The notes beneath the pieces are model-generated. The model saw only the letters and a list, made by a program, of their open reading frames with translations, did no database searches and had not been told where the DNA came from. Positions 23,101 to 29,261 of a DNA stretch of 64,000 nucleotides are shown piece by piece. The stretch covers positions 90,248 through 154,247 of the forward strand of contig JAAAXO010000120.1 in assembly GCA_011799875.1 (NCBI GenBank), given 5' to 3'. The position numbers were made by a program, and so were the translations under genes. The stretch comes from Thinopyrum elongatum. Its lineage: Eukaryota > Streptophyta > Magnoliopsida > Poales > Poaceae. Within the stretch, counting starts at the first letter, position 1; each line of letters begins with the position of its first letter.

Positions 23101-26100
23101 TCACCGAACTGGACGCTTATCACAGCAATCGAGCGAAGTCCTTTGCCACTGAAGCAAAGACCCTTGTGCGCAATGTGATCCTAAGGATGTTCACCAAAGT
23201 CATGTATTATAACCCTGATGCTGATTTGCGGCATGTCTTCAAGAAGGTCCCTGAGAGCGCCGAACTGGAGGTGGCCCGGCAAGCTGCAACTCCAATTGCC
23301 AACAAGGTCGCTGACAAGTGCGACCTGATAGAAGGCATCCACCGGAACTGAAGCCTTTTTTTGCATGCCTGCTCCTGTCATGGCACATGTAAAGAAACAA
23401 TTTTTCTTTAATTAGGCCAGTCTCATTGTATGCATGACATGTCTCTCTTTTTCTTTAAATGAACGTCTACTTCCTTTCTTGAGTAAATATTGCCCTTGTA
23501 TGTTTCTCATACCCTACGCTTGCCGGAAAGCCTCCCGGTGCACACGCTCTAGCCGGAGCGCTTGAGGAAACGCGTCCTTAGCAGCTTGCCGGGAATGCCG
23601 CCTACCAGGAAGATTAACCTTCCAAAGACTTGTGCAGCTGCCTATGCTGCTGAGGGGACTCAAAACAGCAAGGAGCGCCATCAATCCCGATAAGGCTCCT
23701 TCGCGCGCAGGTTTATGTACAAGGACGAAAATTGTTCAAGGAAGAAAGCGAAAACAGCAAGAAAACTTAATTGTTTCAAAGTTTTGCAACTTAGCTTTCT
23801 TTGCTGTTCATCCTGCATAGTGAGCGCCCAATGGTTTCTTGAACGTCATTGGTGTACCCACACCTCTGCCCCTGGGAAACTTGCACACGAAGGGATTCTA
23901 CTGTCTTTAAGAAAGAAAGAAGACGAGGCCGGCTAGGATGCTGACAGGATGTTAACCATAGCCTTGCAAGGATTTATATTCACAATACAACATTACGCAT
24001 AACATACATAAGAGAAATGTACATACAGAAGGGTTGTGAAACACTTAACTTTTTACTACGCACGGGATCTGTGCCCGGCTTTGTACAAAGGATTACATGC
24101 CGCCAACTTGTACAAAAGTGGTTGTCGGGAAGCCGCGCCTCTCCGGGCATGCTGCATTCTGCGACTCGCTTCCCGGAGGTCTTGCCAGCATTAGTCGCGC
24201 ACTGCTCCTTGCTTTGCTCCCGGAAACTTTGTCGGCAAGAGCTGGTCATTTGCCGGCAAATGCTTCAACTGCTTCCCGGTATAGCTTACCAACGCAAATC
24301 ACTGCATCCTTCTTGTCAGAATGGATCATGACCACCTCCATGGGCCCTGTCATCTTCAATGTGTTGTAAGCATACTGAGATGTTGCCATGAACTTGGTCA
24401 AGGCAGGATGACCCAGAATGCCTTGTAGGGCAGTGGCAGCTTGACAACGTCAAAGACGATCTTCTCGATTCTATAGTTGATTGGATCACCAAATGTGACC
24501 GGCAAAGTGATCTGCCCCTTCGGCTTGGTCCTTCCCGAGTTCACTCCTTGAAACGTTCGCGTTTCTTGGAGGTCCTCATCGGGGATTTGCATCTTCTTAA
24601 TCACCGCAGGGGAGACCAAGTTCAGACCAGCACCGCCATCTACCGGCATCTTTCTTACCTTGATGTTGCGGATTGTTCGTGATACCAACAATGGCAAGCT
24701 ACCAACACCAATAGTGCGATCTGGGTGGTCTTCGGCATCAAAGATGATGGACGTGTGCGACCACTTAAGAGGCTTCTGGGCATCTATTGCCGGCTCTGCT
24801 GCATTTATCTCCCGGGCCCATTGCTTGAGCTGCGCCGGTGAGAGGAGTGCAAAGATGCCCCTCCATCAATGCAGGCACAGTCAACTACATTCTGGAACCT
24901 TTGATCAAAGTCATCCTCATCTTCATCTTCGTCTTCTTCATCTTCTTTCTTGTCCCGGCCACAAGCGGACCTCTCCTTCTGCTTACCGACCTTCCCGCGG
25001 CAGCCTCCACGGACGCCCTGGTTTTTCTTTCCGGCACCAGCAGCACCATCTTGGGCCTTCTTCTCCTTGTCACGCTTTTCGTATTCCTGCTTTTGCTTCT
25101 CAGCAAGGAATTCTACTTGGCGGCAATTGTCGAGGTCATGGCCAGCTGTGCGGTGGATCTTGCAGTAAGGACCGTCAGGTTTTTTCTCCGGCAGCAACTT
25201 GACAAGACGTGCAGACGGCAATTTGCTTGCCGGTATCACTTTTCTTGGACTTCTTGCCGGCAGTGCCTTCAACTGCCAGCACCAGCCTTGCGCTTGTGTT
25301 TCCGAGGGCACTTCCTGCTGGTTTTCTTTGGAGTGGAAACCTCGTCGTCATCAGAGTCGACGATGACGGCATCCTCGGGAATTCGCCTCCCTTCCCCGGC
25401 CCGTGCACATTTGTCGGCAAGAAGGTACAAATCGGCAACGGTTTTCACCTGCCGGATGTTCAACTTCTCGCGCATCTTGCGGTTCCGCACGTTGTTGTGG
25501 AAGGCAGCGAAGAACATACACCATGGGATATCTCATTGTATATCCCTTGTGACCTCAGACATCACCAAAGCAAAAAAAATAAGGGCTCAAAGTTGACCCT
25601 TGGTGCACTCCTATTTTAATCGAAAAGTCATTAGTGTCACCCATCACTTGTTCAAAAACTTGTCGCAACATTATCGTACATGTCCTTGAATGAGGGTAAT
25701 TACTTTGTTGGGACTTTGAGTTTCTCCAAGGCCCACCACATGACATTCCACGGTATTTTATCGTAGGCCTTCTCCAAGTCAATGAACACCATATGCAGGT
25801 CCTTTTTTTGCTCCCTGTATCTCTCCATAAGTTATCGTACCAAGAAAATGGCTTCCATAGTCGACCTCCGAGGCACGAAACCAAACTGATTTTTGGTCAC
25901 ACTTGTCATTCTTCCTAAGTGGTGCTCAATGACTCTCTCCCATAGCTTCATTGTATAGCTCGTCAGCTTAATTCCACTGTAATAGTACAACTTTGAACAT
26001 CCCCCTTGTTCTTGAAGATTGGTACTAATATAATCCGCCTCCATTGTTCTAGCATTTTGTTTGCCCGAAAAATGAGGTTGGAAAACTTAGTTAGCCATAC

Positions 26101-28607
26101 TATCGCTATGTCTCCAAGGCCTCTCCACAACTCAATGGGGATACAATCAAGGCCCATTGCCTTGCCTCCTTTCATCCTTCTAAAGCCTCCCTAACCTTAG
26201 ACTCCTGGATTTGTCGCATAAAACGCCAGCTGGTATCATCAAAGGAGTCGTCCAGCTCAATAGTAGAGCTCAATGGAGTATATAGGATGATATGCAGCTA
26301 ATAACTTGGTTGAATTAGAATTGTGCATGATCTCAGAGGTGATGCGTATGTAATGCACTTTCTTGTGTTCAGATACTCCATGCGGATCGGTTTACAGGCT
26401 AGAGAAAAAAACTGGGGATAGACAAGTATAAAGGGTCAACGATCCCTCCGTGCACCTTGTCCGCCGTTAATTCCTCGTATGTGTTGGGACCAGGGACGGA
26501 GCTACAGGGCGGACAGGGTGGGCCGCGGCCCACCCTGGGATTTTGGGCCGGACCATATACCTATGAATATTAAGATGGGCCAGAGAAAAAAAGAAGCCCA
26601 ACAACATGTTTTAACCCAACGTGCACGCACCCAGGCAGCGAACGCATCCAACCAGTTCTTCCCGTCCCCGACGCCCAACCACTGTGCCGCCTCGTCCCCG
26701 CTGCGGCGCTGGCCTGCCGTTCCTCGCCTGCTCCCTGCCCTCGCCTGTCGCCGGCCGGACTCCCAGCTGGCCAGGAGGCTCCTCCCTCTCCTTCTCTCCC
26801 GCCCGACCCTCAGCGCCAACCACGCCCCCTGTTGTCCTGCCTTGACCCCGGCCGCCTGGCGCCATCCCCTGCAAAGTCAGCGCCAGTCGCCCAATCACCA
26901 GTCCGGAAGTTGGCCGGTGGCAAGTAGAAACCTGCCCCAGGACCTAGTTAGCCTGATTTTAGGGTACATTTCGCCAATTTTTTTATTTAGGTTTTGCCTT
27001 TTGCTTTCATATGCTATCCAGTACATGAACCAACGAGCTCACACATAATTTTCCACATCATTCCTGCCCCAGGTAGCCTTATTGATAGAAAGTATTATTA
27101 CTTAGATTCACATGTCATGTTTATTGTAAAAAAATTGGACCACCCTGATTTCAAATCCTAGATCCGCCACTGGTTGGGACGTGGCTGTTCCTTGGGAGTC
27201 CAATTGGCGCACCATTAATATCAGCTCATAGCCATCTAAATTAGCAAACATGTGCACAAAACAAAGCTTGCATGTCCCTTTACCTTTCCCAGCCAACACA
27301 TGCTCGAGTACAAGTGATAAGATTGGGCATGCACCATTACTCCGGATCGATGGAGTTAATTAAAGAAAAAAGAGGAGAGCAGGCCTGGTATGCGCACGTG
27401 GGCAAGAAGAAAGCGCAGGGAGGCGATGGATTTGTTAGAGAGAGGGGACAACAGGCACGGGCGCTAGCGCACGTGCTAGAGGAAACATCCTGAGGAAGGG
27501 AAGCCGAAGGTTAGCACATTAAACAGACGTGGAGACGAGAGATTTTAACCTGGCCATGATGCTGCCTTGGTTACCCCTATTTTTTGGATGGCCCTGTAAA
27601 CCGGTGCAGAGGCGGTACTATTTAATGTTGTTTGAGCTGCTATGCTAGTATGGGCTGATCATTGTACCCAAAGTCACCAGAATTATAAAGGCGAAGTACA
27701 GGTATTGCAATTGTCCCAATTAGATGTCTAAAATATAGTTTAATCCAATTAATTATGCTCTGAAGTTCTACATATCAATTGGTACATGAACAGTCCAAGT
27801 TCATCTCGACCCTGCAGCTAATCCATGAGCATCAACCCTCATATATTACCATACTTTCATCAACCCTCATAAATCAGCATGTAAAACTCCCACATAAAAA
27901 ACATGTGGCCATGCATATTGATGTCTCCACAATACCCCAAGTGGCCATTTCAGTAGAATAATCTGTCCTTGTGCCACTGTCTGATTATCTCGTAGTTCAT
28001 GTGCATGCGGATGCAACCTTCCATTCCATCCATTGGTGAATGTGCCAATAAGTGAATGTGAATCGGATACCCTAAGAGTTGGAATTCTAAACACTTTTAT
28101 GGTCCATCAGGGAGCTCAATATTGTTTGCCTCTGCGCTGCAGTGAACGGGAAAATGAAAAGAGCATAACACGCGTGACTGCCCAAGAGCGGTACCTGCAA
28201 AGCATCCTCCCGGGCATAACTGAGGTTCTGATAGTTCTTGTAGCCCTTCAGCTTCATCTCCCGGTACTGATCCCTCGGGAACAGCATCTTTTCCCACGGA
28301 ATCCCCTGCACGTCCTTCCCGTTCACTACGTCCTCCACGGACACGTCCGGCATCAAGTTATCCTGCAAAACAAAAGAGAAAAGTTACAAGTTTTGTAACG
28401 CAGATGGATCGAAAGGGCAACGGGGAGCAACCAAATATCGAAAGGGTCAGCCGGAGGCGGGCGTACCTGGTCATAGTTGACGAGGTTGGCGAGGAGCTCA
28501 TTCTGGTTGACCTCGCCGAAGGGATTGTTGTCCCCCTGATCCTCTATGAGCTCCTGGATGCTCTGGAGGATGAACTCTAGGTTATCCTCCAGCTCGAATT
28601 CGTCCAT
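4726..28607 (-). CDS. WD40-repeat protein gene, 'WD repeat-containing protein C2A9.03-like', nine coding exons
   Basis: Coding exons on the minus strand are 28607-28467, 28362-28195, 8324-8238, 6109-5975, 5879-5775, 5686-5595, 5512-5407, 5316-5230 and 5139-4726. They total 1335 nt (444 residues plus stop), all with GT-AG introns and compatible phases. The protein has an acidic N-terminus (1-60), the family motif [10 protein letters not shown] (exon 2), a YYDFQYNTR...IVHFQ segment (exon 3) and WD40 blades to the C-terminus, the clearest being [13 protein letters not shown] (exon 9). From memory, the plant C2A9.03-like family is about this length and has this domain order; its biochemical role is not established, though WD40 propellers generally scaffold protein complexes. 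No internal stop or frameshift is seen, so the copy looks functional. Intron 2 is 19.87 kb and packed with transposons. The first ATG of the frame is used; no earlier in-frame ATG occurs in that exon. Confidence 0.88.
5230..5316 (-). CDS. WD40 gene coding exon 8 (residues 279-307)
   Basis: The acceptor caaacag precedes 5316 and the donor AAG|gtaag follows 5230. The 29 codons cover the [14 protein letters not shown] strand. Confidence 0.9.
5407..5512 (-). CDS. WD40 gene coding exon 7
   Basis: The acceptor attttcag precedes 5512 and the donor AAT|gtaagt follows 5407. It encodes a WD-type blade ([13 protein letters not shown]) and FPWSVN. Confidence 0.9.
5595..5686 (-). CDS. WD40 gene coding exon 6
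   Basis: The acceptor ttattag precedes 5686 and the donor CCCAA|gtaag follows 5595. The 92-nt exon ends inside a codon (AA|T) completed by exon 7; together exons 6 and 7 encode residues 213-278. Confidence 0.9.
5775..5879 (-). CDS. WD40 gene coding exon 5 (residues 178-212)
   Basis: The acceptor ttaacag precedes 5879 and the donor AAG|gtatg follows 5775. It encodes a propeller strand set ending [12 protein letters not shown]. Confidence 0.9.
5975..6109 (-). CDS. WD40 gene coding exon 4 (residues 133-177)
   Basis: The acceptor gttgcag precedes 6109 and the donor CAG|gttta follows 5975. It encodes a blade start ([14 protein letters not shown]) typical of the family. Intron 3 upstream (6110-8237) carries a LINE fragment and a MITE. 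Confidence 0.9.
6320..6940 (-). pseudogene. LINE (L1-type) reverse transcriptase fragment in intron 3
   Basis: On the minus strand the sequence encodes RT motifs [15 protein letters not shown] and [11 protein letters not shown] (the YADD box), then the downstream GLPLTL segment after a frameshift near 6525. Endonuclease, 5' and 3' ends are missing. It lies wholly inside intron 3 of the WD40 gene, in the same orientation as the gene. Confidence 0.85.
6941..7396. other. Intron 3 spacer
   Basis: No ORF or repeat I recognise. GC content rises around 7190-7320. It is simply intronic. Confidence 0.3.
7397..7653. mobile_element. Stowaway-like MITE in intron 3
   Basis: A roughly 255-bp AT-rich segment whose ends are inverted repeats: CTCCATTTCAAAATACTT on the left is mirrored on the right by AAGTATTTTGAAACGATAG, and inner blocks (AAGCTTGACC / TTTGACTCAAG) also pair. 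The CTCC start fits Tc1/mariner Stowaway elements of Triticeae. The TA duplication could not be fixed exactly. Confidence 0.7.
8238..8324 (-). CDS. WD40 gene coding exon 3 (residues 104-132)
   Basis: The acceptor cttgcag precedes 8324 and the donor CAG|gttt follows 8238. Its 87 nt encode the YYDFQYNTR and IVHFQ motifs that follow exon 2 in this family, which is why it is joined to exon 2 across 19.87 kb (intron 8325-28194). Confidence 0.88.
8696..9022. mobile_element. Mutator-type MITE with 9-bp TSD in intron 2
   Basis: A 327-bp element with long inverted repeats of about 115 bp each (left GGGACATTTACATCTGTGCC, right reading inward GGGCCATTTGCATTTCTGCC). It is flanked by a perfect 9-bp duplication TATTATAAT at 8687-8695 and 9023-9031. 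Long TIRs with a 9-bp TSD are diagnostic of Mutator-like MITEs. It has no coding capacity. Confidence 0.9.
9032..9380. other. Intron 2 spacer with short duplications of upstream intron
   Basis: A 33-bp block at 8398-8431 recurs near 9099-9131 with two changes, and the CTGACTTCCCACATATT segment recurs at about 9169. This indicates a local duplication older than, or spanning, the MITE insertion. No gene is seen. Confidence 0.5.
9381..9965 (-). repeat. Probable T1 3' LTR
   Basis: On the minus strand it reads TGTTGACAGATGG...GTACGCCGACA. A TATA box (CTATAAAAGG, about 9660-9670) and the antisense CCCAGGTTCGGG motif give the minus orientation. The expected purine tract beyond 9965 is not convincing, so the upper boundary is tentative. 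Confidence 0.55.
9966..10237. other. T1 sequence between 3' LTR and antisense gene, left piece
   Basis: GCCGG-rich sequence without a supported ORF. It continues at 11156 once the CRW solo LTR and its TSD are removed. Confidence 0.5.
10238..11150 (+). mobile_element. CRW solo LTR, TSD CATGG
   Basis: A 913-bp LTR with ends TGATGAGGACATC...GCCTCTATCA and a perfect 5-bp duplication CATGG (10233-10237, 11151-11155). It includes the LTR-encoded tail of the CRW polyprotein (to the stop at about 10541), a TATA box CATATATACAG near 10769, and a 3' half of the CCGCTTTCGGATCC type shared with 43642-44623. It is a hybrid of the two LTR types in this window. It is nested in T1, hence inside intron 2 of the WD40 gene. 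Confidence 0.93.
11433..11440 (+). promoter_or_regulatory. TATA box of the T1 antisense gene
   Basis: CATAAAAG about 144 bp before the ATG at 11577, followed by a C/T-rich leader. The ATG context (GCCATGG) is strong. This suggests the antisense ORF has its own promoter, independent of the LTR. Confidence 0.5.
11577..14419 (+). pseudogene. T1 antisense gene, 5' part ('putative gypsy type transposon' domain, PF04195-like)
   Basis: From ATG 11577 the protein ([13 protein letters not shown]...) enters a region resembling the plant 'putative gypsy type transposon' domain ([42 protein letters not shown]). A frameshift near 12215 moves the frame; the domain continues ([14 protein letters not shown]) to a stop at 12706. 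Further exons follow, with apparent GT-AG introns at 13058-13143 and 13586-13687, then a long Ala/Glu/Lys/Gln-rich coiled coil (from about 13990). It is cut at 14419 by N1 and resumes at 22515. The domain is known from antisense ORFs of Tat-type gypsies; its function is unknown. Frame breaks make this copy a pseudogene. Confidence 0.7.
14678..14941 (+). repeat. N1 U3 palindrome array
   Basis: About eleven copies of CGGACGTCCG or its variant CGGACGACCGG, spaced irregularly, upstream of the TATA box. In RNA form each could fold as a short hairpin or pair with another copy. Confidence 0.9.
14994..15005 (+). promoter_or_regulatory. TATA box of N1 5' LTR
   Basis: ACTATATATACT, at the equivalent place in N2 (35625) and with a diverged CTATAAATAG form in N0. 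Transcription is expected to start about 30 bp downstream. Confidence 0.7.
15386..15400 (+). other. N1 primer-binding site (initiator-Met tRNA type, degenerate)
   Basis: Two bases after the LTR, TTGGATCAGAGCC resembles the usual plant TGGTATCAGAGCC site with one base missing. N2 has TGGTATCATGAGCC at the same place. Confidence 0.75.
15695..15812 (+). repeat. N1 leader palindrome array
   Basis: Five copies of CGGACGTCCGG, CGGACGACCGG or CGGACATCCG, the same core as N1's own U3 array but not that of N2 or N0. Confidence 0.88.
16068..16280 (+). repeat. N1 leader stem-loop repeats
   Basis: Two 24-nt copies beginning CCTAAGGTGTTTCGGCTA, at 16068-16091 and 16257-16280. The ends CCTAAG/CTTAGG (or CCTAA/TTAGG) pair across a 12-14 nt loop. 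N2 has three copies. Confidence 0.8.
17237..21634 (+). CDS. N1 giant ORF, 1465 codons, unknown family
   Basis: From ATG 17237 ([11 protein letters not shown]...) the frame is open through the polypurine tract and 71 bases into the 3' LTR, stopping at 21632-21634. Residues 20-80 are charged and helical ([14 protein letters not shown]), somewhat like a Gag N-terminus. Next comes an Arg/His/Ser-rich basic region (about 85-215), then an acidic Ser/Thr/Glu/Asp-rich middle (about 220-620). The remaining 800 residues are unusually rich in His, Cys, Met, Ile and Asp, with many short hydrophobic stretches. No RT (YxDD), protease (D-S/G-G), zinc knuckle or DDE core was found. N2 carries the same ORF broken. 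The upstream ATG choice rests on conservation with N2 (38069). Function unknown; it could be a structural protein of a non-autonomous element, or a frame kept open by composition. Confidence 0.75.
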   Translation: MDRQGISSPVFHNNDGAYNYNNKTPHFGLQRAMQVIDNITTDLRHSEARRRDYFDNKFSAQKEEEDARMEEIRALVKSTSPSSSSRRRRASRSSLERPCDASASRPRPHLHGDHHHIRDPHRHEGQVTSKQHVHDDDERHLLQAQVRQRHHQHEDARHAPTYKSQQALHQATANLHEHKRRPRDKHHQKEATATTSTSASSPSAIKASSPMDVRHLRLLPMSSPTSTSSKTRRPNTSEGDPSIFGSPSRKMAEHGKFPLVIETSYEVPHHLGLLQQDGDKQVEQGPSPSTTATGANLFYNIKTAPILDSYSESSYETAHDTFSLISEESDVLPHPTTFIFGGVMDEEVEHGTIPSTKPVIGVEFGDICTYISPTPKYHEMPQFPCEESHPTMSDMSDSTICDIESISYERMSVTTTSPTHESMPHILGEVESHLSDSTNHMSESIQEGVREPQHLVSEVVDTACEATMISNDLPSTPSVFSLLVLGLLHDDMPILDESIPPMETTMAMVDDDAPPTWFHQDEDDRDLVFDTSPATHERCPKGNIGDGASLVPLVDILTNDCLHDDDHLMDSSHTMSCFDMPPIYDEYDDEHVELPSCDAMLHRISCENSIGHIMVDNPLNLSYAMSEISHIASFQSQHSNYACPIKINPICTYGIDDEMMVIGFCFSCDDIAMLPLHDLRNSSTIPCHDHVEPNMHCFGCCQYSPCDVSTNAHEETPIVSSYILGDFDAFHTLHDSHDCVHHMHPMNNNTLHISHDALHNLSLHYAIHNNKPIMMDDMFLYHASHLFEHWIFGANQHMHVRIMMDDVYIYHAHTILPLPLFCVGTHIYSPTSQSQELTKRALESNDDLGSRGLSLPPFPSRKDYALLFYLALTRLWAIYHLSPYAHSIVFTLHVMPLYMTLPCNCDPCLHLHVIHHYTPSMCICTLGGDASSYCHVYHVPHAIVDSCVGRVMMSHCYLHMASCQYIDDILLISCFHACDMSCALFMTTICTHDMLALIPSSTLHLRTTSLLNLITMIACFVASPMFHSYSLSWVDDIYVHASHMIYLVHCRLPPIVASMLIDLGDLDTLLVMHACLIEPIVFGCSRIICLHTMKYSLVLSYDEHDAYTCWVYYHTNDRFCTSVNLICFSECLSCSFVLKDSQGGTIMRHIRHAKVYMMRDTNIFDILIKVNSFPLSHPQIRILDGSFFHCCLLLVYMIHLVNGGATLEMDHIDFHIEERSDLLDAPSDHHFYHDIEHWYTPLTHCTNTSIFVDCAHPCHTRWTYHTHHKFAPYAWIDSHYDCLVKSCISMSSMIYELVHFLSKFVVIFLDGIFIHNDRIAYHQLHDNIIILSIHIIMIAFAPMNVLHIIPYHLDKLHALCHEQSCRTDSYLLDGHLVCANHCISECTLCLLILHVPHTGDTLEYLDCAIPSSTSNYKFVHDNRFHGDEDHDPRSDLSQGGGEMMRSIPRSSPCTLRLLSKPQEDI
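21551..21563 (+). other. N1 polypurine tract
   Basis: Ten G then AGA immediately before the 3' LTR; N2 has seven G at this site. The tract is coding within the giant ORF. Confidence 0.85.
21564..22509 (+). repeat. N1 3' LTR (946 bp)
   Basis: Same ends as the 5' LTR. It lacks one 18-bp stretch containing a palindrome unit (present at about 14909-14926) and has about nine substitutions. Confidence 0.95.
22515..23351 (+). pseudogene. T1 antisense gene, 3' part (coiled coil, C-terminus)
   Basis: The coiled-coil frame cut at 14419 resumes just after the N1 duplication (22510-22514) and is open to a stop at 23349-23351. The first 150 residues are heptad-like (Leu/Ala/Lys/Glu); the last 120 are a compact segment with [15 protein letters not shown]. 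The C-terminal part is similar to that of other plant retroelement antisense products. No frame break was seen in this segment. Confidence 0.7.
23352..24246. other. T1 spacer between convergent antisense gene and gag-protease
   Basis: Non-coding, with scattered TTGCCGG motifs. It should hold the 3' UTRs of two converging transcripts. No clear terminator is identifiable. Confidence 0.4.
24247..25530 (-). pseudogene. T1 gag C-terminus and protease, ending without RT
   Basis: Minus strand: gag C-terminal helix ([20 protein letters not shown]), the knuckle-like motif [15 protein letters not shown], a Lys/Asp/Glu-rich linker, then protease with [14 protein letters not shown] (about 24630) and the downstream AFAGK end, followed by a stop near 24247. 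Frame shifts occur near 24430, 24820 and 25290. No RT follows; the sequence goes straight into the antisense-gene region. The 5' edge (about 25530) abuts a LINE fragment. Confidence 0.75.
25540..26290 (-). pseudogene. LINE reverse transcriptase fragment in intron 2
   Basis: Minus-strand motifs in order: [69 protein letters not shown], and [16 protein letters not shown]. This is the classic non-LTR RT order, spread over three frames. Endonuclease and the catalytic YADD end are missing. A different subfamily from the intron 3 LINE. Confidence 0.85.
26491..27172. mobile_element. Non-autonomous hAT element, 682 bp, 8-bp TSD
   Basis: Terminal inverted repeats CAGGGACGGAGCTA and CAGTGGCGGATCTAG (right end, reversed) are flanked by a perfect 8-bp duplication GTTGGGAC at 26483-26490 and 27173-27180. 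TIR type and TSD length fit hAT. The GC-rich interior has no convincing transposase. Confidence 0.88.
27181..28194. other. Intron 2, exon-proximal part
   Basis: About 1 kb of ordinary low-GC intron with no repeat or ORF that I can support. Confidence 0.5.
28195..28362 (-). CDS. WD40 gene coding exon 2 (residues 48-103)
   Basis: The acceptor ttttgcag precedes 28362 and the donor CAG|gtacc follows 28195. The 168 nt encode the family signature [10 protein letters not shown] and a basic YKNYQNL segment. Intron 1 is only 104 bp. Confidence 0.9.
28467..28607 (-). CDS. WD40 gene coding exon 1 (residues 1-47)
   Basis: ATG is the complement of 28605-28607. The exon is acidic ([12 protein letters not shown]...) and ends CCAG|gtacg with the donor at 28466-28465, phase 0. 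The minus-strand bases just upstream (28645-28665) look like a pyrimidine tract plus CAG, so a non-coding leader exon may lie further up. Confidence 0.85.
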
Positions 28608-28643
28608 CTTATCCCACGCTTCAATCCAGCCAAAAAGAATCAC

Positions 28644-28800
28644 ACTGCACGACAGGAAAAAATATCAATAATCAAATTGCCCCAAAGAATCCAACTCAGA
28701 GTCGGGCCACAAACTCGGGGCATGGGGGCAGACGACCCAAGAATCACCCGAATCAATACCAATCTCTCCAAGAAGTCGCCTCGATTAGTCGGATTTAGAG
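28644..28800 (-). promoter_or_regulatory. Possible 5' UTR and leader intron of the WD40 gene
   Basis: On the minus strand a pyrimidine-rich stretch ends in CAG at 28645, a plausible acceptor. A GT near 28759 could be the donor of a roughly 115-bp leader intron. This is inferred from splice-like motifs only. Confidence 0.35.
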
Positions 28801-28808
28801 GTGGCGGA

Positions 28809-28892
28809 GCAGAAAATCGTGGGGGATTGGGGAATTTATTTACCCTTTGTGCAGAAAAGCGTGGGGGATTGGGGAATTTATTTACCCTTTGT
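28809..28892 (-). promoter_or_regulatory. 42-bp tandem duplication with TATA-like motif in the WD40 promoter
   Basis: Two 42-bp copies (28809-28850, 28851-28892) differ by one base. On the minus strand each contains GGTAAATAAATTCC, a TATA-like element 200-280 bp before the ATG. The core promoter may therefore be duplicated. Confidence 0.55.
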
Positions 28893-28933
28893 GGGGTGCG
28901 AATGCGAACTAAAAAGGGGACGCTCGAATGGAA

Positions 28934-29261
28934 GGCGGCAGGACGACCGCAGGCGGAGCTGGACAGCAGGACGGAAGCAAGCCCGAACGACCATTGCGAT
29001 GTACGGTAGTAAATGGGTGCTAATTGACCCCAAGTCGAAATTCCGGTCGACTGCACCTGAACAATGTAATTCCGGTCTAAATCAAATCCTGATGTCAGGC
29101 GGCAGGACGACCGCAGGCGGAGCTGGACAGCGGGACGGAAGCAAGCCCGAACGACCATTGCGATGTACGGTAGTAAATGGGTGCTAATTGACCCCAAGTC
29201 GAAATTCCGGTCGATTGCACCTGAACAATGTAATTCCGGTCTAAATCAAATCCTGATGTCA
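28934..29261. repeat. 164-bp tandem duplication upstream of the WD40 gene
   Basis: Bases 28934-29097 and 29098-29261 are near-identical copies with a couple of substitutions. Each copy includes a 61-bp block that recurs inverted at 30328-30388. Confidence 0.9.

Larger units (their letters stand above)
9381..25530 (-). mobile_element. T1: gypsy element (Tat-like organisation) with antisense gene, 5' end lost
   Basis: Read on the minus strand: Gag C-terminus and protease (25530-24247), then an oppositely oriented multi-exon ORF (11577-23351 on plus), then a probable 3' LTR (9965-9381). RT and integrase are absent. Ty3/gypsy elements of the Tat lineage are known to carry antisense extra ORFs between pol and the 3' LTR, which fits. 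T1 is interrupted by the CRW solo LTR 10238-11150 and by element N1 (14420-22509). Its 5' end abuts a LINE fragment, so no TSD can be tested. Confidence 0.65.

Noticed and set aside
28607..28643. An earlier WD40 start at 28643 (in-frame GTG)
   Set aside because: It is not an ATG; the first in-frame ATG is at 28607 and leads directly into the acidic family N-terminus.
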